Assembly (NCBI RefSeq): GCF_900215575.1
Contig: NZ_OBEJ01000002.1
Coordinates: 310,001-374,000 of the forward strand
Direction of reading: 5' to 3'
DNA: 64,000 nucleotides
From: Natronoarchaeum philippinense
Lineage (GTDB): Archaea; Halobacteriota; Halobacteria; Halobacteriales; Natronoarchaeaceae
In this document: positions 8,453-16,735 of the stretch, in pieces
Layout of the letters: every line of letters begins with the position of its first letter
Position numbering within the stretch: the first letter of the stretch is position 1
Notes under the pieces: generated by a model
What the model was told of the DNA's origin: nothing
Databases searched by the model: none
The model's input: only the letters and a program-made list of their open reading frames with translations
Made by a program: the position numbers and the translations under genes

Positions 8453-9465
8453 CGAAAGCGATCGTCGTCGGCCCGCTGTTCGAGGACGTCTGGCCGCTGG
8501 CGGCCGATCACCTCCGAGAACTATGGGCCGAGCGCGGCCCCGTCGAGTTCCGGCGGCTCGACGAGACGCCCGACCGGCTTCTCGACGCCGTCGACGAGCC
8601 GGGCGACGTGACCGAACTCGCCGCACTGGGCGTCCCCGTCACCGAAGACGACGCCGATGCCCTGACCGCGCTGGAGTCGGCGTTCGTGATGACCGACTCG
8701 ATGTACGGCGTCGACGCCGACGCCCACGAACTCCTCGCCGAGCGCGGCGTCGCCGTCCACGACCACACCGACGAGGGCTTTTGGGCGCAGTCGGTCGCCG
8801 AGTTCGGGCTGGGGCTGACGATCGACGCGCTCCGACAGATTCCCCAGAAGCACGCCGAGATGGTCGAGAGCCACGAGCCGTGGGACCTCGACAAACTCGA
8901 CAACGAGGTGCCCGGCGCCAACGGCCACCAGTTCGCCGACGATCCGGCGTTTACGAACGGCACCGTCGCCGGCACCCGTGTTCGGGTGGCCGGCGTCGGC
9001 AACATCGGGAGCACGTACGCCGACGCCGTCGGCTCGCTCGGCGCGGACGTGGCGGCTTACGACCCCTACGCCGACGAGCCCTGCTTCCACCGGACGGGGG
9101 CCGACCGAGTCTGGTCGCTAGAGGAACTCGTCGCGGACGCCGAAGTGTTCGCGCCGACGGTGCCCCTGACCGACGCCACGGAGGGGCTGATCACCGCCGA
9201 CCACGTCCACGCGCTGCCGGAGGGCTGCGTCGTCGTCCTGATAACGCGCGCCGGTGTAATCGACATGGACGCCGTCCGCGAGCGCGTGCTCGCCGACGAG
9301 ATCGCGCTGGCCGCCGACGTGTGGGACGAAGAACCATTATCGCTCGACGACCCGCTGCTCGATCGGCACAACGTCGTCCACACGCCCCACATCGCGGGCC
9401 GGACGCGCGACGCCAACGAGTCGTGGGCCGAGCGCCTCGACGCCCACTTCCGGGCGGCCGAGTGA
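8449..9465 (+). CDS. D-isomer-specific 2-hydroxyacid dehydrogenase family protein
   Basis: 338 residues. The Rossmann dinucleotide loop GVGNIG is at residues 182-187. The catalytic Arg-Glu-His triad is present as R267 (ITRAG), E295 (WDEEP) and H314 (HTPHIAG). The family includes phosphoglycerate, glyoxylate/hydroxypyruvate and other 2-hydroxyacid dehydrogenases. It is longer at the N-terminal substrate domain than minimal members and carries an insert around GANGHQFADD (about residues 155-165). Four-base overlap with the isomerase gene makes a trmB-isomerase-dehydrogenase operon, so the substrate is likely a sugar-derived hydroxy or keto acid. Confidence 0.85.
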   Translation: MTKAIVVGPLFEDVWPLAADHLRELWAERGPVEFRRLDETPDRLLDAVDEPGDVTELAALGVPVTEDDADALTALESAFVMTDSMYGVDADAHELLAERGVAVHDHTDEGFWAQSVAEFGLGLTIDALRQIPQKHAEMVESHEPWDLDKLDNEVPGANGHQFADDPAFTNGTVAGTRVRVAGVGNIGSTYADAVGSLGADVAAYDPYADEPCFHRTGADRVWSLEELVADAEVFAPTVPLTDATEGLITADHVHALPEGCVVVLITRAGVIDMDAVRERVLADEIALAADVWDEEPLSLDDPLLDRHNVVHTPHIAGRTRDANESWAERLDAHFRAAE

Positions 9466-9474
9466 GCGGGCGGC

Positions 9475-10068
9475 TTACGCCCGACCGAGCATCATCTGTC
9501 GATCGACGTACGTTGCGACTGGGTCTGGTTCGAGATGGACCGGATCGCCGCGGCTCTTCTCGGAGAGCGTCGTCAGCTCGCGCGTCTCGGGAATCACCGC
9601 CACGGCGAACCGATCGCCCGCCAGCTCCGAGACGGTCAGGCTCGCACCGTCGACGGCCACGGCGCCTTTCTCCGCGAGGTACGGCGCGAAGCCGTCGGGA
9701 ATCGAAAATTCGTAGCGCCACCCCGTACCGATGTCCTCGGTGGCGGCGACCTCGCTCGTCGCGGTGACCGTCCCGCCGACGAGGTGGCCGTCGATCGATT
9801 CGCCGAGCGCGAGCGGGGACTCCAGATTGACTTGGGCACCGATCGGAAGCTCCGCGAGATACGTCCGTTCGACCGTCTCGGTCGAGAGGAACGCCTCGAA
9901 CCAACCGTCGCCGGCGCGGTCGGCGGTGAGACAGACACCGCTGACGCTCACGCTGTCCCCTAGCTCCGGATCGACCAGTCCGTTCGTGTCGATTCGCAAC
10001 CGATGTCCCTCGCCGTCGGCCGTCGATGCTTCGATTCGTCCCGTTCCGGAAACCAGTCCTGCGTACAT
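9475..10068 (-). CDS. ribE: Riboflavin synthase, bacterial-type (two lumazine-binding domains)
   Basis: 197 residues from the ATG at 10068, giving MYAGLVSGTGRIEAST. An in-frame upstream extension to 10257 exists but is low-quality and crosses an AT-rich promoter, so it was rejected. The two tandem lumazine-binding beta-barrels span about residues 1-97 and 98-197; the second opens with HLVGGTVTATSEV. It catalyses dismutation of two 6,7-dimethyl-8-ribityllumazine molecules to riboflavin. Its 3' end faces the dehydrogenase gene with a nine-base gap. Upstream palindromes are described separately. Confidence 0.92.
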   Translation of the reverse strand: MYAGLVSGTGRIEASTADGEGHRLRIDTNGLVDPELGDSVSVSGVCLTADRAGDGWFEAFLSTETVERTYLAELPIGAQVNLESPLALGESIDGHLVGGTVTATSEVAATEDIGTGWRYEFSIPDGFAPYLAEKGAVAVDGASLTVSELAGDRFAVAVIPETRELTTLSEKSRGDPVHLEPDPVATYVDRQMMLGRA

Positions 10069-10084
10069 TGCGGCTCGACCGTGC

Positions 10085-10130
10085 CTCCGTTTTAACATTA
10101 CTGTTATGATTCTCATATTTGTTATAGAAT
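10085..10130 (-). promoter_or_regulatory. Palindrome-rich promoter of riboflavin synthase
   Basis: An AT-rich island in GC-rich surroundings lies 20-60 bases upstream of the riboflavin synthase ATG. It contains a perfect inverted repeat TAACA-TTAC-TGTTA (10093-10106), overlapping a second one ATGA-TTC-TCAT (10106-10116), then a further GTTATA half-site (10120-10125). The arrangement suggests a dimeric repressor site at the core promoter. The archaeal riboflavin regulator RbkR is a reasonable candidate from family knowledge, but this is inference. Confidence 0.4.
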
Positions 10131-10294
10131 GGAGTGAGACGGCGGCGATGCTGTCAGAGAGTGCCGCGAGCGAGAAACAGCGACGATGAACGGACGCAAA
10201 CGAAGCTAAACGAAGCTCCACTGGCGTTAATCCGAGACGACCGACTCGACCATTCACGGTCGTCCTCGCCGTACCGTCGGCCGGTGATTTCGAA

Positions 10295-10663
10295 ATGAGA
10301 CCGCCACTCGTCGCATCGGAACCGCTCGCGTGGCTGTTGAGCCTGCTCGTCGGCGGCGTCGCGATGTACGCCGCCGCGCGTTACGTCTATCGAGACTACG
10401 ACGGCGGCGATAGCTTCGAGCGGGCGCTCGTCACGGCACTGGTCTGTGCGCTCGTCTGGGCCGTCCTCGGCGTCGTGCCGCTGTTGGGGACGCTGCTGGC
10501 CTTCGTGGGGTGGCTCGCCGTCGTCCGCTGGCGCTACCCCGGCGGCTGGCTCGACGCGGCCATGACCGCGGTCGTCGCTTGGGCCGCCGCGGTCGTCTTA
10601 CTGGCCGCGCTGGAGCTGATCGGTATTCGGACGCTCTCGGCGCTCGGCATCCCGGCGGTCTAA
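10295..10663 (+). CDS. Conserved haloarchaeal membrane protein of unknown function
   Basis: 122 residues with three or four membrane helices: about residues 11-27, 44-62, 64-76 and 87-107. A charged loop YRDYDGGDSFERA separates the first two. The start is ATG at 10295, with no upstream gene in the same direction closer than the divergent riboflavin synthase. No motif points to a function. Composition (many Val, Ala and Leu plus acidic loops) is typical of real haloarchaeal membrane proteins. Confidence 0.7.
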   Translation: MRPPLVASEPLAWLLSLLVGGVAMYAAARYVYRDYDGGDSFERALVTALVCALVWAVLGVVPLLGTLLAFVGWLAVVRWRYPGGWLDAAMTAVVAWAAAVVLLAALELIGIRTLSALGIPAV

Positions 10664-10696
10664 CGACAAAGGCCGCCGTCGTGCCGGTTGCGTTGT

Positions 10697-10936
10697 TCAA
10701 GGCTCGTCCCGCGAGATGACCTTCGCGCTCTGGTACGTGATCAGCACCAGCACGAGCGCCGTAAACAGCAGGTGGCCGTACATGATCAGCGTCGGAATGG
10801 TGTTGTCGGGGCCGAATCGCGGTCCCCACGGCGTCACGACGGTAAACAGCAGGATGAACACCACGAGCATCACGAGGGGAATGACGTTGACCGTCACGTC
10901 GAGGATCGTCTCCCGGTCCAGCGGTTGCTCGACCAT
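10697..10936 (-). CDS. Small two- or three-helix membrane protein (DUF6684-like)
   Basis: 79 residues from the ATG at 10936 (MVEQPLDRETILDVTVNVIP); a TTG nine codons upstream is less likely. Two clear membrane helices follow, roughly residues 20-38 and 50-70. The opening LDRETILDVTVNVIP resembles the haloarchaeal DUF6684 family, often found near respiratory-chain or cytochrome genes. Here the upstream gene on the same strand is a CopD-like membrane protein, 57 bases away. Function is unknown. Confidence 0.65.
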   Translation of the reverse strand: MVEQPLDRETILDVTVNVIPLVMLVVFILLFTVVTPWGPRFGPDNTIPTLIMYGHLLFTALVLVLITYQSAKVISRDEP

Positions 10937-10993
10937 ACCGGAGACTACGACGGACGCGACCAAAACCGACGGGGGAGCGAAAAGGAGCGCGAG

Positions 10994-11449
10994 TTAGATC
11001 AGGCCCGAAGACAGGATGCCGGCGATCGTCAGCAGCGCAAAGCCGACGACCGACGCCGCGCGGAACCACGTCTCGGTCTCGTCGGCCGGCGCGCGGACGC
11101 GCTGGGCCTGCAGACCGTCTTCGAGGCGCCGCGTCGTCATCTCCAGCAGCCCGGTCAGCACCAGCCACAGGGCGACCATCGTCAGCACGAGGTGGCCACG
11201 ACCGGTACTGAACAACCCACTGGCCGTGTAGAAACTCGACGCCATCAGACTGCCCGAGAGCAACAGCAACAGCGAACTCACGCGCGTGATCGTCGTCAGC
11301 GTTCCCGAGGCCCGCTCGACGGCTTCGGGTTCGAGGAGTCCGTCTTTCGCCATCGGGATGACGGATGCTGTCATAAATACGACGCTACCCACCCAGACGG
11401 CGGCGAATATCGTGTGAATAGTGACCGCCGCCGCGTCGACCAGAGTCAT
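10994..11449 (-). CDS. CopD-like integral membrane protein
   Basis: 151 residues with four membrane helices. The opening AAAVTIHTIFAAVWVGSVVF has the conserved histidine and the AxWVG pattern seen in CopD/DUF2269-type membrane proteins, which in other organisms take part in copper or heme-linked processes. A cytoplasmic loop MTTRRLEDGLQAQRVRAPADE precedes the last helix. It lies upstream of, and on the same strand as, the small DUF6684-like gene, suggesting a two-gene unit. Substrate and role are not established. Confidence 0.68.
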   Translation of the reverse strand: MTLVDAAAVTIHTIFAAVWVGSVVFMTASVIPMAKDGLLEPEAVERASGTLTTITRVSSLLLLLSGSLMASSFYTASGLFSTGRGHLVLTMVALWLVLTGLLEMTTRRLEDGLQAQRVRAPADETETWFRAASVVGFALLTIAGILSSGLI

Positions 11450-11498
11450 GCGGGTGATGTGGGTGCTGGGGGGTTTTCAGGTTTGCTTTTGGCACCCG

Positions 11499-12560
11499 TT
11501 AGAGACAGTCGGGACAGACCAGATCGACTCGGCGGTCGTCGCTGGCCTCGGTCGTCGTCTCCAAGGCTTGCACCGAGTGGGAACTGCCACAGACCGCACA
11601 GTCCGCGCGAGCCCCGGCGACCATCGAGTCTAACCCGATCTCGGTCAGCCCGTTGGGGCCGGTAAAGAGGTTATCGACGCGCTCGTCGACGCTTTGGACC
11701 GCGCCGCCGTCGCTGGCCATCTCGTCAGCGAGTTCGGCCGGTAAGTCGGCGCTACCGGGGCCGAGATCGAGTCCGATCGACTCGTCGGCGTCGGTCGGGT
11801 TGTCGTCTGGTTGCCGACTGCCGGCTGTCGCCGACCGGCTGTCGGCGTCGTCGGCCGCGTCGGCATCCGATGCTGTGCCGACCAGTTCGCTCGGCGAGAG
11901 CATCTCTCGCTCGGCGGCGTCGACCCGCCGCTCGACTTTCTCTAGTGCCTCGCTGAAAAACTCCGTGGCGAGGTCGCCCGGCAGCGCCGACCCGCCGTAC
12001 ACATCGTCGACCAATTGTTGGCGGAGCTGTTCGGGCGTCGTTCCCTCGCGGGCCGCCAGCGCCGAGAGGGCGGCGTTCTCGCGCTCGGCGCGCGTTTCGG
12101 CGTCGGTCTCGGCCACGTACCGACGAACGACCAGCGGGAGCAAGCGCTGGGTCGCCTCGGTCGAGGACCAGTCGGTCGGGAACACGCTGTCGATCACGTC
12201 GACGAGTTCGGCCGACGGCTCGGTGACACCGCTGTCGGCCGCCTGCGTTTCGGCGTCGCCGGCGGCAGTCCGAGCTTCGGCGTCGCTGTCGGCCTGTTCG
12301 ACCTCGGTAGATGAGGGCTGTCGTTCGACGCCACCGGACGGTGCTGCCTGAGTCGGAGCGACCCCGGCGTCGGCGCTTGCTGTCGACTGCCCGCGCTGGC
12401 GCTGCTCGGCGAGGTCACAGACGACGCTCAGACACTCTTGGACCGATGTGGGCTCGTAGCCGCGGTGCTCGCGGAAGATCGCCTCGACGCGGTCGTACAG
12501 CGCTCCCGGGAGCCGGGCCTCCACGTACTCGTCCCCTCCCGATGGCTCGTCCCGCTCCAT
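11499..12560 (-). CDS. Acidic haloarchaeal protein with a CopG-like N-terminus and C-terminal CxxC pair
   Basis: 353 residues, strongly acidic. The first 55 residues, including YVEARLPGALYDRVEAIF, look like a ribbon-helix-helix or related small fold. A low-complexity Ser/Ala/Asp-rich linker follows, then a helical middle (about 140-235). The C-terminus has two cysteine pairs, CAVC and a terminal CPDC, which could bind zinc. It is not a family I can name. Candidate roles include DNA binding, but no partner gene is adjacent. The ATG at 12560 fits the start of the conserved-looking N-terminal block. Confidence 0.6.
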   Translation of the reverse strand: MERDEPSGGDEYVEARLPGALYDRVEAIFREHRGYEPTSVQECLSVVCDLAEQRQRGQSTASADAGVAPTQAAPSGGVERQPSSTEVEQADSDAEARTAAGDAETQAADSGVTEPSAELVDVIDSVFPTDWSSTEATQRLLPLVVRRYVAETDAETRAERENAALSALAAREGTTPEQLRQQLVDDVYGGSALPGDLATEFFSEALEKVERRVDAAEREMLSPSELVGTASDADAADDADSRSATAGSRQPDDNPTDADESIGLDLGPGSADLPAELADEMASDGGAVQSVDERVDNLFTGPNGLTEIGLDSMVAGARADCAVCGSSHSVQALETTTEASDDRRVDLVCPDCL

Positions 12561-12761
12561 GCTTTCCCGTTCTATATTCCACGCACAAATAAATTCCTGT
12601 CCTAATCAATTTACATTCCTAATTTCTGAAGACGTATAGAAAGTGCCGTTGTCTCTCTATTTTGTCATAAAATCGTATAATTGAAATGTCCGGTCGTCGA
12701 ACACACCTCGTGGAAATCCATTCGTGATGTTACACGTTCGCCGTGCGGGCGGTGATTCACC
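12561..12761. promoter_or_regulatory. AT-rich divergent intergenic region
   Basis: About 200 bases rich in A and T between the acidic CxxC protein (leftward) and the membrane permease (rightward). Several TATA-like stretches are visible, for example ATAAATT near 12590 and TAAAATCGTATAATT near 12668-12682. The latter is about 80 bases upstream of the permease GTG. No gene or clear palindrome was found. Confidence 0.35.
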
Positions 12762-14417
12762 GTGATCGACTCGTCCGCCCTCCGACGGTATCGCTTGATC
12801 GCCCTGACGGAGGTCCGACGGGGAACTCGCGCGATGCTGGAACGAAAGACCCAGCTCGTGTTGCTCGGCTTCGCCGGGCTCATGATGCTGCTTCCGCTGG
12901 GACTGTTCACGTTCTTCTCGTTCCAGCTCGGCGTTGACCTCCGGACGGGCGCGGACATTCCGGAGTTTATCGGAGCGCCGCAAGTACGCAGCGCCGTCGC
13001 GCTGGCGTGGCTCGCCGTCTCCGCGTTCGTCACCATGCGGACGGTCAACTATCGCGGCGACCCTGACGCCCCCGCCGGCTTGCTCACCACCGTGCCGGTG
13101 TTCGACGCCGTCGTCGGCTTCCTGCTCGCTGAGGCTGTCGTCGTCGGTGCGTGGGCCGCGCTGCCGATGCTCGTCTTCGCGGGAAGTCTCGCCGTCGGCG
13201 CCCACGCCGCCGCTCCCGTGCTCGCGCTTCCGGTCGTCGGTGCGGTCGTGCTCGCGTGGGCCGTTCCGGTCGGATTTCTCGTCGGCATCGTCGTCCGCCA
13301 CGCGCTGTTGACGGTCGACCCGATCGCCAGCAACAGGACCGCACTCATCATCGTCGCCATGGTGGCGTACTTCGGGTTGCTGATGACCGACGCCTTCGGC
13401 GTGATCGTGTCGGCGATCTTCCCGTTTCTGGCGGCGCTCCCAGTCGGCTGGATCGGGGACCTGCTAGTGCTCGACCTCCCGAGGATCACCGCTGCGCCGG
13501 TCCGGATACTCGGCTCGGTTGCGATCACCGCAGTCGTCGTCCCCGTGCTGGTCACCGCGAGCGCACGCGTCGCCGAGGCCCACTGGCTCGCAGACGGCGT
13601 GATCGAGGGCGACGACGACTCGGATGCCGACACCGTGGTCGGTGACTCGGCCATCGATCGCATCGCCGACCTGCTACCGGACGGCGTCGGCCGTCCCACC
13701 CGGTCGGTCGTTCGGGCGGTCGTCGTCCGGGCTCGCCGGTCGCCAGTCCAGTTGCTGTATCTCATCTATCCGCTGTTCGCCGCGTTCCCGGTTGCACAGG
13801 ACATCTACACGGCGGGATCGATTCCGGGATACTTGCCTTGGCTGCTGCCCGTCTTCGTGATCTGGGCGGCCGGCGCGGCGTTCACGCTGAACGTGCTCGG
13901 CGAGCAAGGCTCGACGATGCCGGTCGTCTTGAGTGCGCCCTCGGGCCCGCGACACGTCCTACTGGGCAACGTCGGCGCCGGCGTCCTCCTCGGGCTGGTT
14001 CCTGGGGCCGCCATCGCCGTTATCGTCGGGCTCCTCGGACCGACCGGCGTCCCGCAGGCGGTCGCGCTCGGCGTCCTGACCGCGGTCGGCGTCGTGGGCG
14101 CGAACATGATGGCGACGGGAATCGGCGTCGCATTCCCCCGCTTTGGCACGGTGCAGGTGATGAACAACCGCGAGGCGATCGCACCGAGCAAGTCCGCCTT
14201 CGCCATCTTCACGCTGCTGGTCCTCCCCTTCGGCCCGATCTGCTGGCTGCTCGTCTCGGCCGGCGGCCCGGGAGCGCTCGTCGACGCGCTCGGCCTCACG
14301 ACGCCGGCGGTCGCCGTCCGCGCGGTCGCCGCCGCCGTCTTGCTCGCTTGGCTCGCCGTCGCGGCAGGGTCGATGCGGTACGCGCTCGACCGGATCGGAA
14401 CGTACACTCTCGAATAG
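12762..14417 (+). CDS. ABC-2-type polytopic membrane protein, orphan permease
   Basis: 551 residues starting at GTG 12762 (MIDSSALRRYRLIALTEVRR). About 12 hydrophobic helices fall in two halves, separated by an acidic loop EGDDDSDADTVVGDSAIDR (about residues 285-305). The amphipathic N-terminus followed by a membrane helix, and the repeated layout, resemble permease subunits of ABC-2-type exporters found in haloarchaea. No ATPase gene is adjacent on either side, so it must use a distant ATPase or have another role. Cargo is unknown. Confidence 0.7.
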   Translation: MIDSSALRRYRLIALTEVRRGTRAMLERKTQLVLLGFAGLMMLLPLGLFTFFSFQLGVDLRTGADIPEFIGAPQVRSAVALAWLAVSAFVTMRTVNYRGDPDAPAGLLTTVPVFDAVVGFLLAEAVVVGAWAALPMLVFAGSLAVGAHAAAPVLALPVVGAVVLAWAVPVGFLVGIVVRHALLTVDPIASNRTALIIVAMVAYFGLLMTDAFGVIVSAIFPFLAALPVGWIGDLLVLDLPRITAAPVRILGSVAITAVVVPVLVTASARVAEAHWLADGVIEGDDDSDADTVVGDSAIDRIADLLPDGVGRPTRSVVRAVVVRARRSPVQLLYLIYPLFAAFPVAQDIYTAGSIPGYLPWLLPVFVIWAAGAAFTLNVLGEQGSTMPVVLSAPSGPRHVLLGNVGAGVLLGLVPGAAIAVIVGLLGPTGVPQAVALGVLTAVGVVGANMMATGIGVAFPRFGTVQVMNNREAIAPSKSAFAIFTLLVLPFGPICWLLVSAGGPGALVDALGLTTPAVAVRAVAAAVLLAWLAVAAGSMRYALDRIGTYTLE

Positions 14418-14502
14418 GGCCTGCGCGCCGGCGCCCCCGCTCGGTAGGGCGCCGTTCTCCGCCGTCGTGAACGATTAGTAGCTCACGGCCCAACCCAACG
14501 CT

Positions 14503-14748
14503 ATGAGCGTCACGCTGTACCAGCTCGATGGCTGTCCGTTCTGCGAGAAAGTCGCCGACCGTCTCGACGAGGTCGGTGCGGAGTACGACACGATCTGGGT
14601 CGACGCGATGCACTCCGACCGCAACGAGGTAAAGCGCGTCTCTGGCCAGCGCGGCGTCCCGGTGCTGGTCGACGAGGACCGCGGCGTCACGATGCCCGAA
14701 TCCGAGAACATCCTCTCGTTCGTCGATCGGACCTACGCCGAGTCGTAG
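14503..14748 (+). CDS. Glutaredoxin-like protein
   Basis: 81 residues, a minimal glutaredoxin/NrdH-type thioredoxin fold. The redox motif CPFC is at residues 11-14 (YQLDGCPFCEKVADRL), with the cis-proline segment GVPVLVDED and a final helix ESENILSFVDRTY. It should act as a small cytoplasmic thiol-disulfide oxidoreductase. Haloarchaea lack glutathione and use gamma-glutamylcysteine instead, so the partner thiol may differ from that of classical glutaredoxins. It lies 66 bases upstream of the MutS5-like gene on the same strand. Confidence 0.9.
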   Translation: MSVTLYQLDGCPFCEKVADRLDEVGAEYDTIWVDAMHSDRNEVKRVSGQRGVPVLVDEDRGVTMPESENILSFVDRTYAES

Positions 14749-14814
14749 GCCGGGACGCTCGCTGGCCGTTCCGGGACCACAGCACTCATAGCCCGCGGGT
14801 GGGACCCACACGCT

Positions 14815-16629
14815 ATGCGACTGGAGGAGTACTGGGGTGTCGGCCCGAAGACGCGGGAGCGACTGACCGACGCGCTCGGCGTCGAAGCCGCCGTCGAGGC
14901 GATCGAGGGCGGCGATATCCGCGCTTTGGCGGATGCGGGCCTCTCCCGCGGCCGCGCCACGCGCATCCTGCGGCGAGCCAACGGCGGCGAGGGCATGGAC
15001 GTGCTGGCGACCGGCGACGCCCGCGACGTGTACCGCGAACTGCTCGATCTGATTCAATCGCACGCCGTCACCCGGCAGGCCGCCGACCGGATTCGCGTGC
15101 TGACGCCGCTGCTCGACACCGCGGCGATGAACGAGCGCCTCGACGAGGTCGCGGCGGTCAGAGCCGTCTGGACCGCGCTCGGCGATGGCGACCGCGAGCG
15201 CGTGCTCGACGCGTTCGAGCGCTACGACGAGGCCGGCGGCGGCGAACGCCCGGCCGTCGGCGCCGCGCTCGCCCTGCTCGACGCCGGCGTCGTCGCCGAA
15301 AACGAACGTCCCGACTCGCCGTTCGCTCCCCTCGCCGAACTGGACCGGGACGCCGTCGCCGAGGCCGCCGACGCGCTGGGCGGACTGGACGACGGCCGCG
15401 TCGTCGAGGGCGTCGACGACGAACTCGACGACCTGCGCGAATCGCTCGCCGCGGCCGACCGGCTGGAGGCGAACGCGCTCGACGTCATCGAGCAACTGCG
15501 CGACGACGGCGTCCACGACAGCGACGAGTTCCGCGACGCCTTCCTCGAACACGTTCGCTCGGAAGCCGGCGTCACCGTCGACCGCGTCCGGGACGCCATG
15601 CCGGGCGACGCCGTCGACGCGACCGACTTCGCCGGGACGACGCTGCGCGCGCTCTCGAACGATCTCCGGGAGTCCGTCTCGACCCGCGAGGAACTGGTCG
15701 CCAGCGACCTCCGAGGCACGATCGCCGACGCCCGCGAAGATGTCGACGCCGCCGTCGCCGCGGTCGACGACATCGCGTTCTATCTCTCGCTGGCTCGTTT
15801 CGCCGAGGCCAACGACCTCGTCCGACCGAGCTACGTCGAGGGCGACCGGGACGCCGTCGCGGCCGTCGCGGCGCGCAACCTCTCCTTGCTCGCCGGCGAG
15901 GAGGATCGCGTCCAGCCCGTCACCTACGCCGTCGGCGAACACGACCTCGGCGAGGTCGATCCGGCCGCGGGGATGGACGGCCGCGAGACGCCGACGCCGC
16001 CCGACGAAGATCGTGTGGCGGTCGTCACCGGCGCGAACAGCGGCGGGAAGACGACGCTGTTGGAGACGCTCTGTCAGATCGTCCTGCTGGCCCAGATGGG
16101 ACTCCCCGTCCCGGCCGAGCGCGCCGAGGTGTCGGTGTTCGACGCCGTCGTCTTCCATCGCCGGCACGCCAGCTTCAACGCCGGCGTCCTCGAATCGACG
16201 CTGCGCTCGATCGTGCCACCCGTCTCGGCGGGCGAGCGCACCCTGATGCTCGTCGACGAGTTCGAGGCGATCACCGAGCCGGGCAGCGCTGCAGACCTGC
16301 TTCACGGCCTCGTCACGCTGACGGTCGAGCGCGCCGCGCTGGGCGCGTTCGTCACCCACCTCGCCGACGACCTCGAACCCTTGCCCGACACCGCCCGCGT
16401 CGACGGCATCTTCGCCGAGGGGCTCTCGCCGGACCTCGATCTACTGGTGGACTACCAGCCCCGCTTTGGCACGGTCGGACGGTCGACGCCGGAGTTCATC
16501 GTCTCGCGGCTCGTGGCCGGCGCCGACGACCGTTCGGAGCGGGCCGCCTTCGAGACGCTCGCGGAAGCCGTCGGACAAGACGTAGTCCAGCGGACGCTGG
16601 CGGACGCGCGCTGGAGTCCCTCGGACTGA
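14815..16629 (+). CDS. MutS5/MutS2-like ATPase with N-terminal helix-hairpin-helix
   Basis: 604 residues. The first 50 residues (YWGVGPKTRERLTDAL, then LSRGRATRILRRA) form helix-hairpin-helix-like DNA-binding repeats. A long helical lever region follows. The C-terminal MutS domain V carries Walker A GANSGGKTT at 406-414 and Walker B LVDEFE with D481-E482. It lacks the N-terminal mismatch-recognition domain with the FxE motif, so it is not a canonical mismatch-repair MutS. Such proteins in haloarchaea are usually labelled MutS5 or MutS-related. A role in recombination or branched-DNA processing is plausible but unproven. A true mutS-mutL operon lies 6 kb away. Confidence 0.82.
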   Translation: MRLEEYWGVGPKTRERLTDALGVEAAVEAIEGGDIRALADAGLSRGRATRILRRANGGEGMDVLATGDARDVYRELLDLIQSHAVTRQAADRIRVLTPLLDTAAMNERLDEVAAVRAVWTALGDGDRERVLDAFERYDEAGGGERPAVGAALALLDAGVVAENERPDSPFAPLAELDRDAVAEAADALGGLDDGRVVEGVDDELDDLRESLAAADRLEANALDVIEQLRDDGVHDSDEFRDAFLEHVRSEAGVTVDRVRDAMPGDAVDATDFAGTTLRALSNDLRESVSTREELVASDLRGTIADAREDVDAAVAAVDDIAFYLSLARFAEANDLVRPSYVEGDRDAVAAVAARNLSLLAGEEDRVQPVTYAVGEHDLGEVDPAAGMDGRETPTPPDEDRVAVVTGANSGGKTTLLETLCQIVLLAQMGLPVPAERAEVSVFDAVVFHRRHASFNAGVLESTLRSIVPPVSAGERTLMLVDEFEAITEPGSAADLLHGLVTLTVERAALGAFVTHLADDLEPLPDTARVDGIFAEGLSPDLDLLVDYQPRFGTVGRSTPEFIVSRLVAGADDRSERAAFETLAEAVGQDVVQRTLADARWSPSD

Positions 16630-16735
16630 GCAGCGGCGTCTGTCCGAGCGCAACTTCGAGCGCCGTGTCACCGTCTCTCCCGGCAAAATCTGTTACGAAG
16701 GCCTTATCCCTGTGGTGTCCGTTCGATAGGTTGCA

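Noticed and set aside
10069-10257. 63-residue upstream extension of riboflavin synthase
   Set aside because: The conserved start is at 10068, and the extension covers the palindromic promoter.
12657-13301. 214-residue minus-strand frame rich in Arg, His and Glu
   Set aside because: It is the reverse shadow of the start of the ABC-2-type permease gene and crosses the AT-rich promoter.
14296-16359. 687-residue open frame on the minus strand
   Set aside because: It is the antisense shadow of the MutS5-like gene. Its composition is Arg/Asp/Val repetitive with no fold signature, while the plus strand has Walker motifs.
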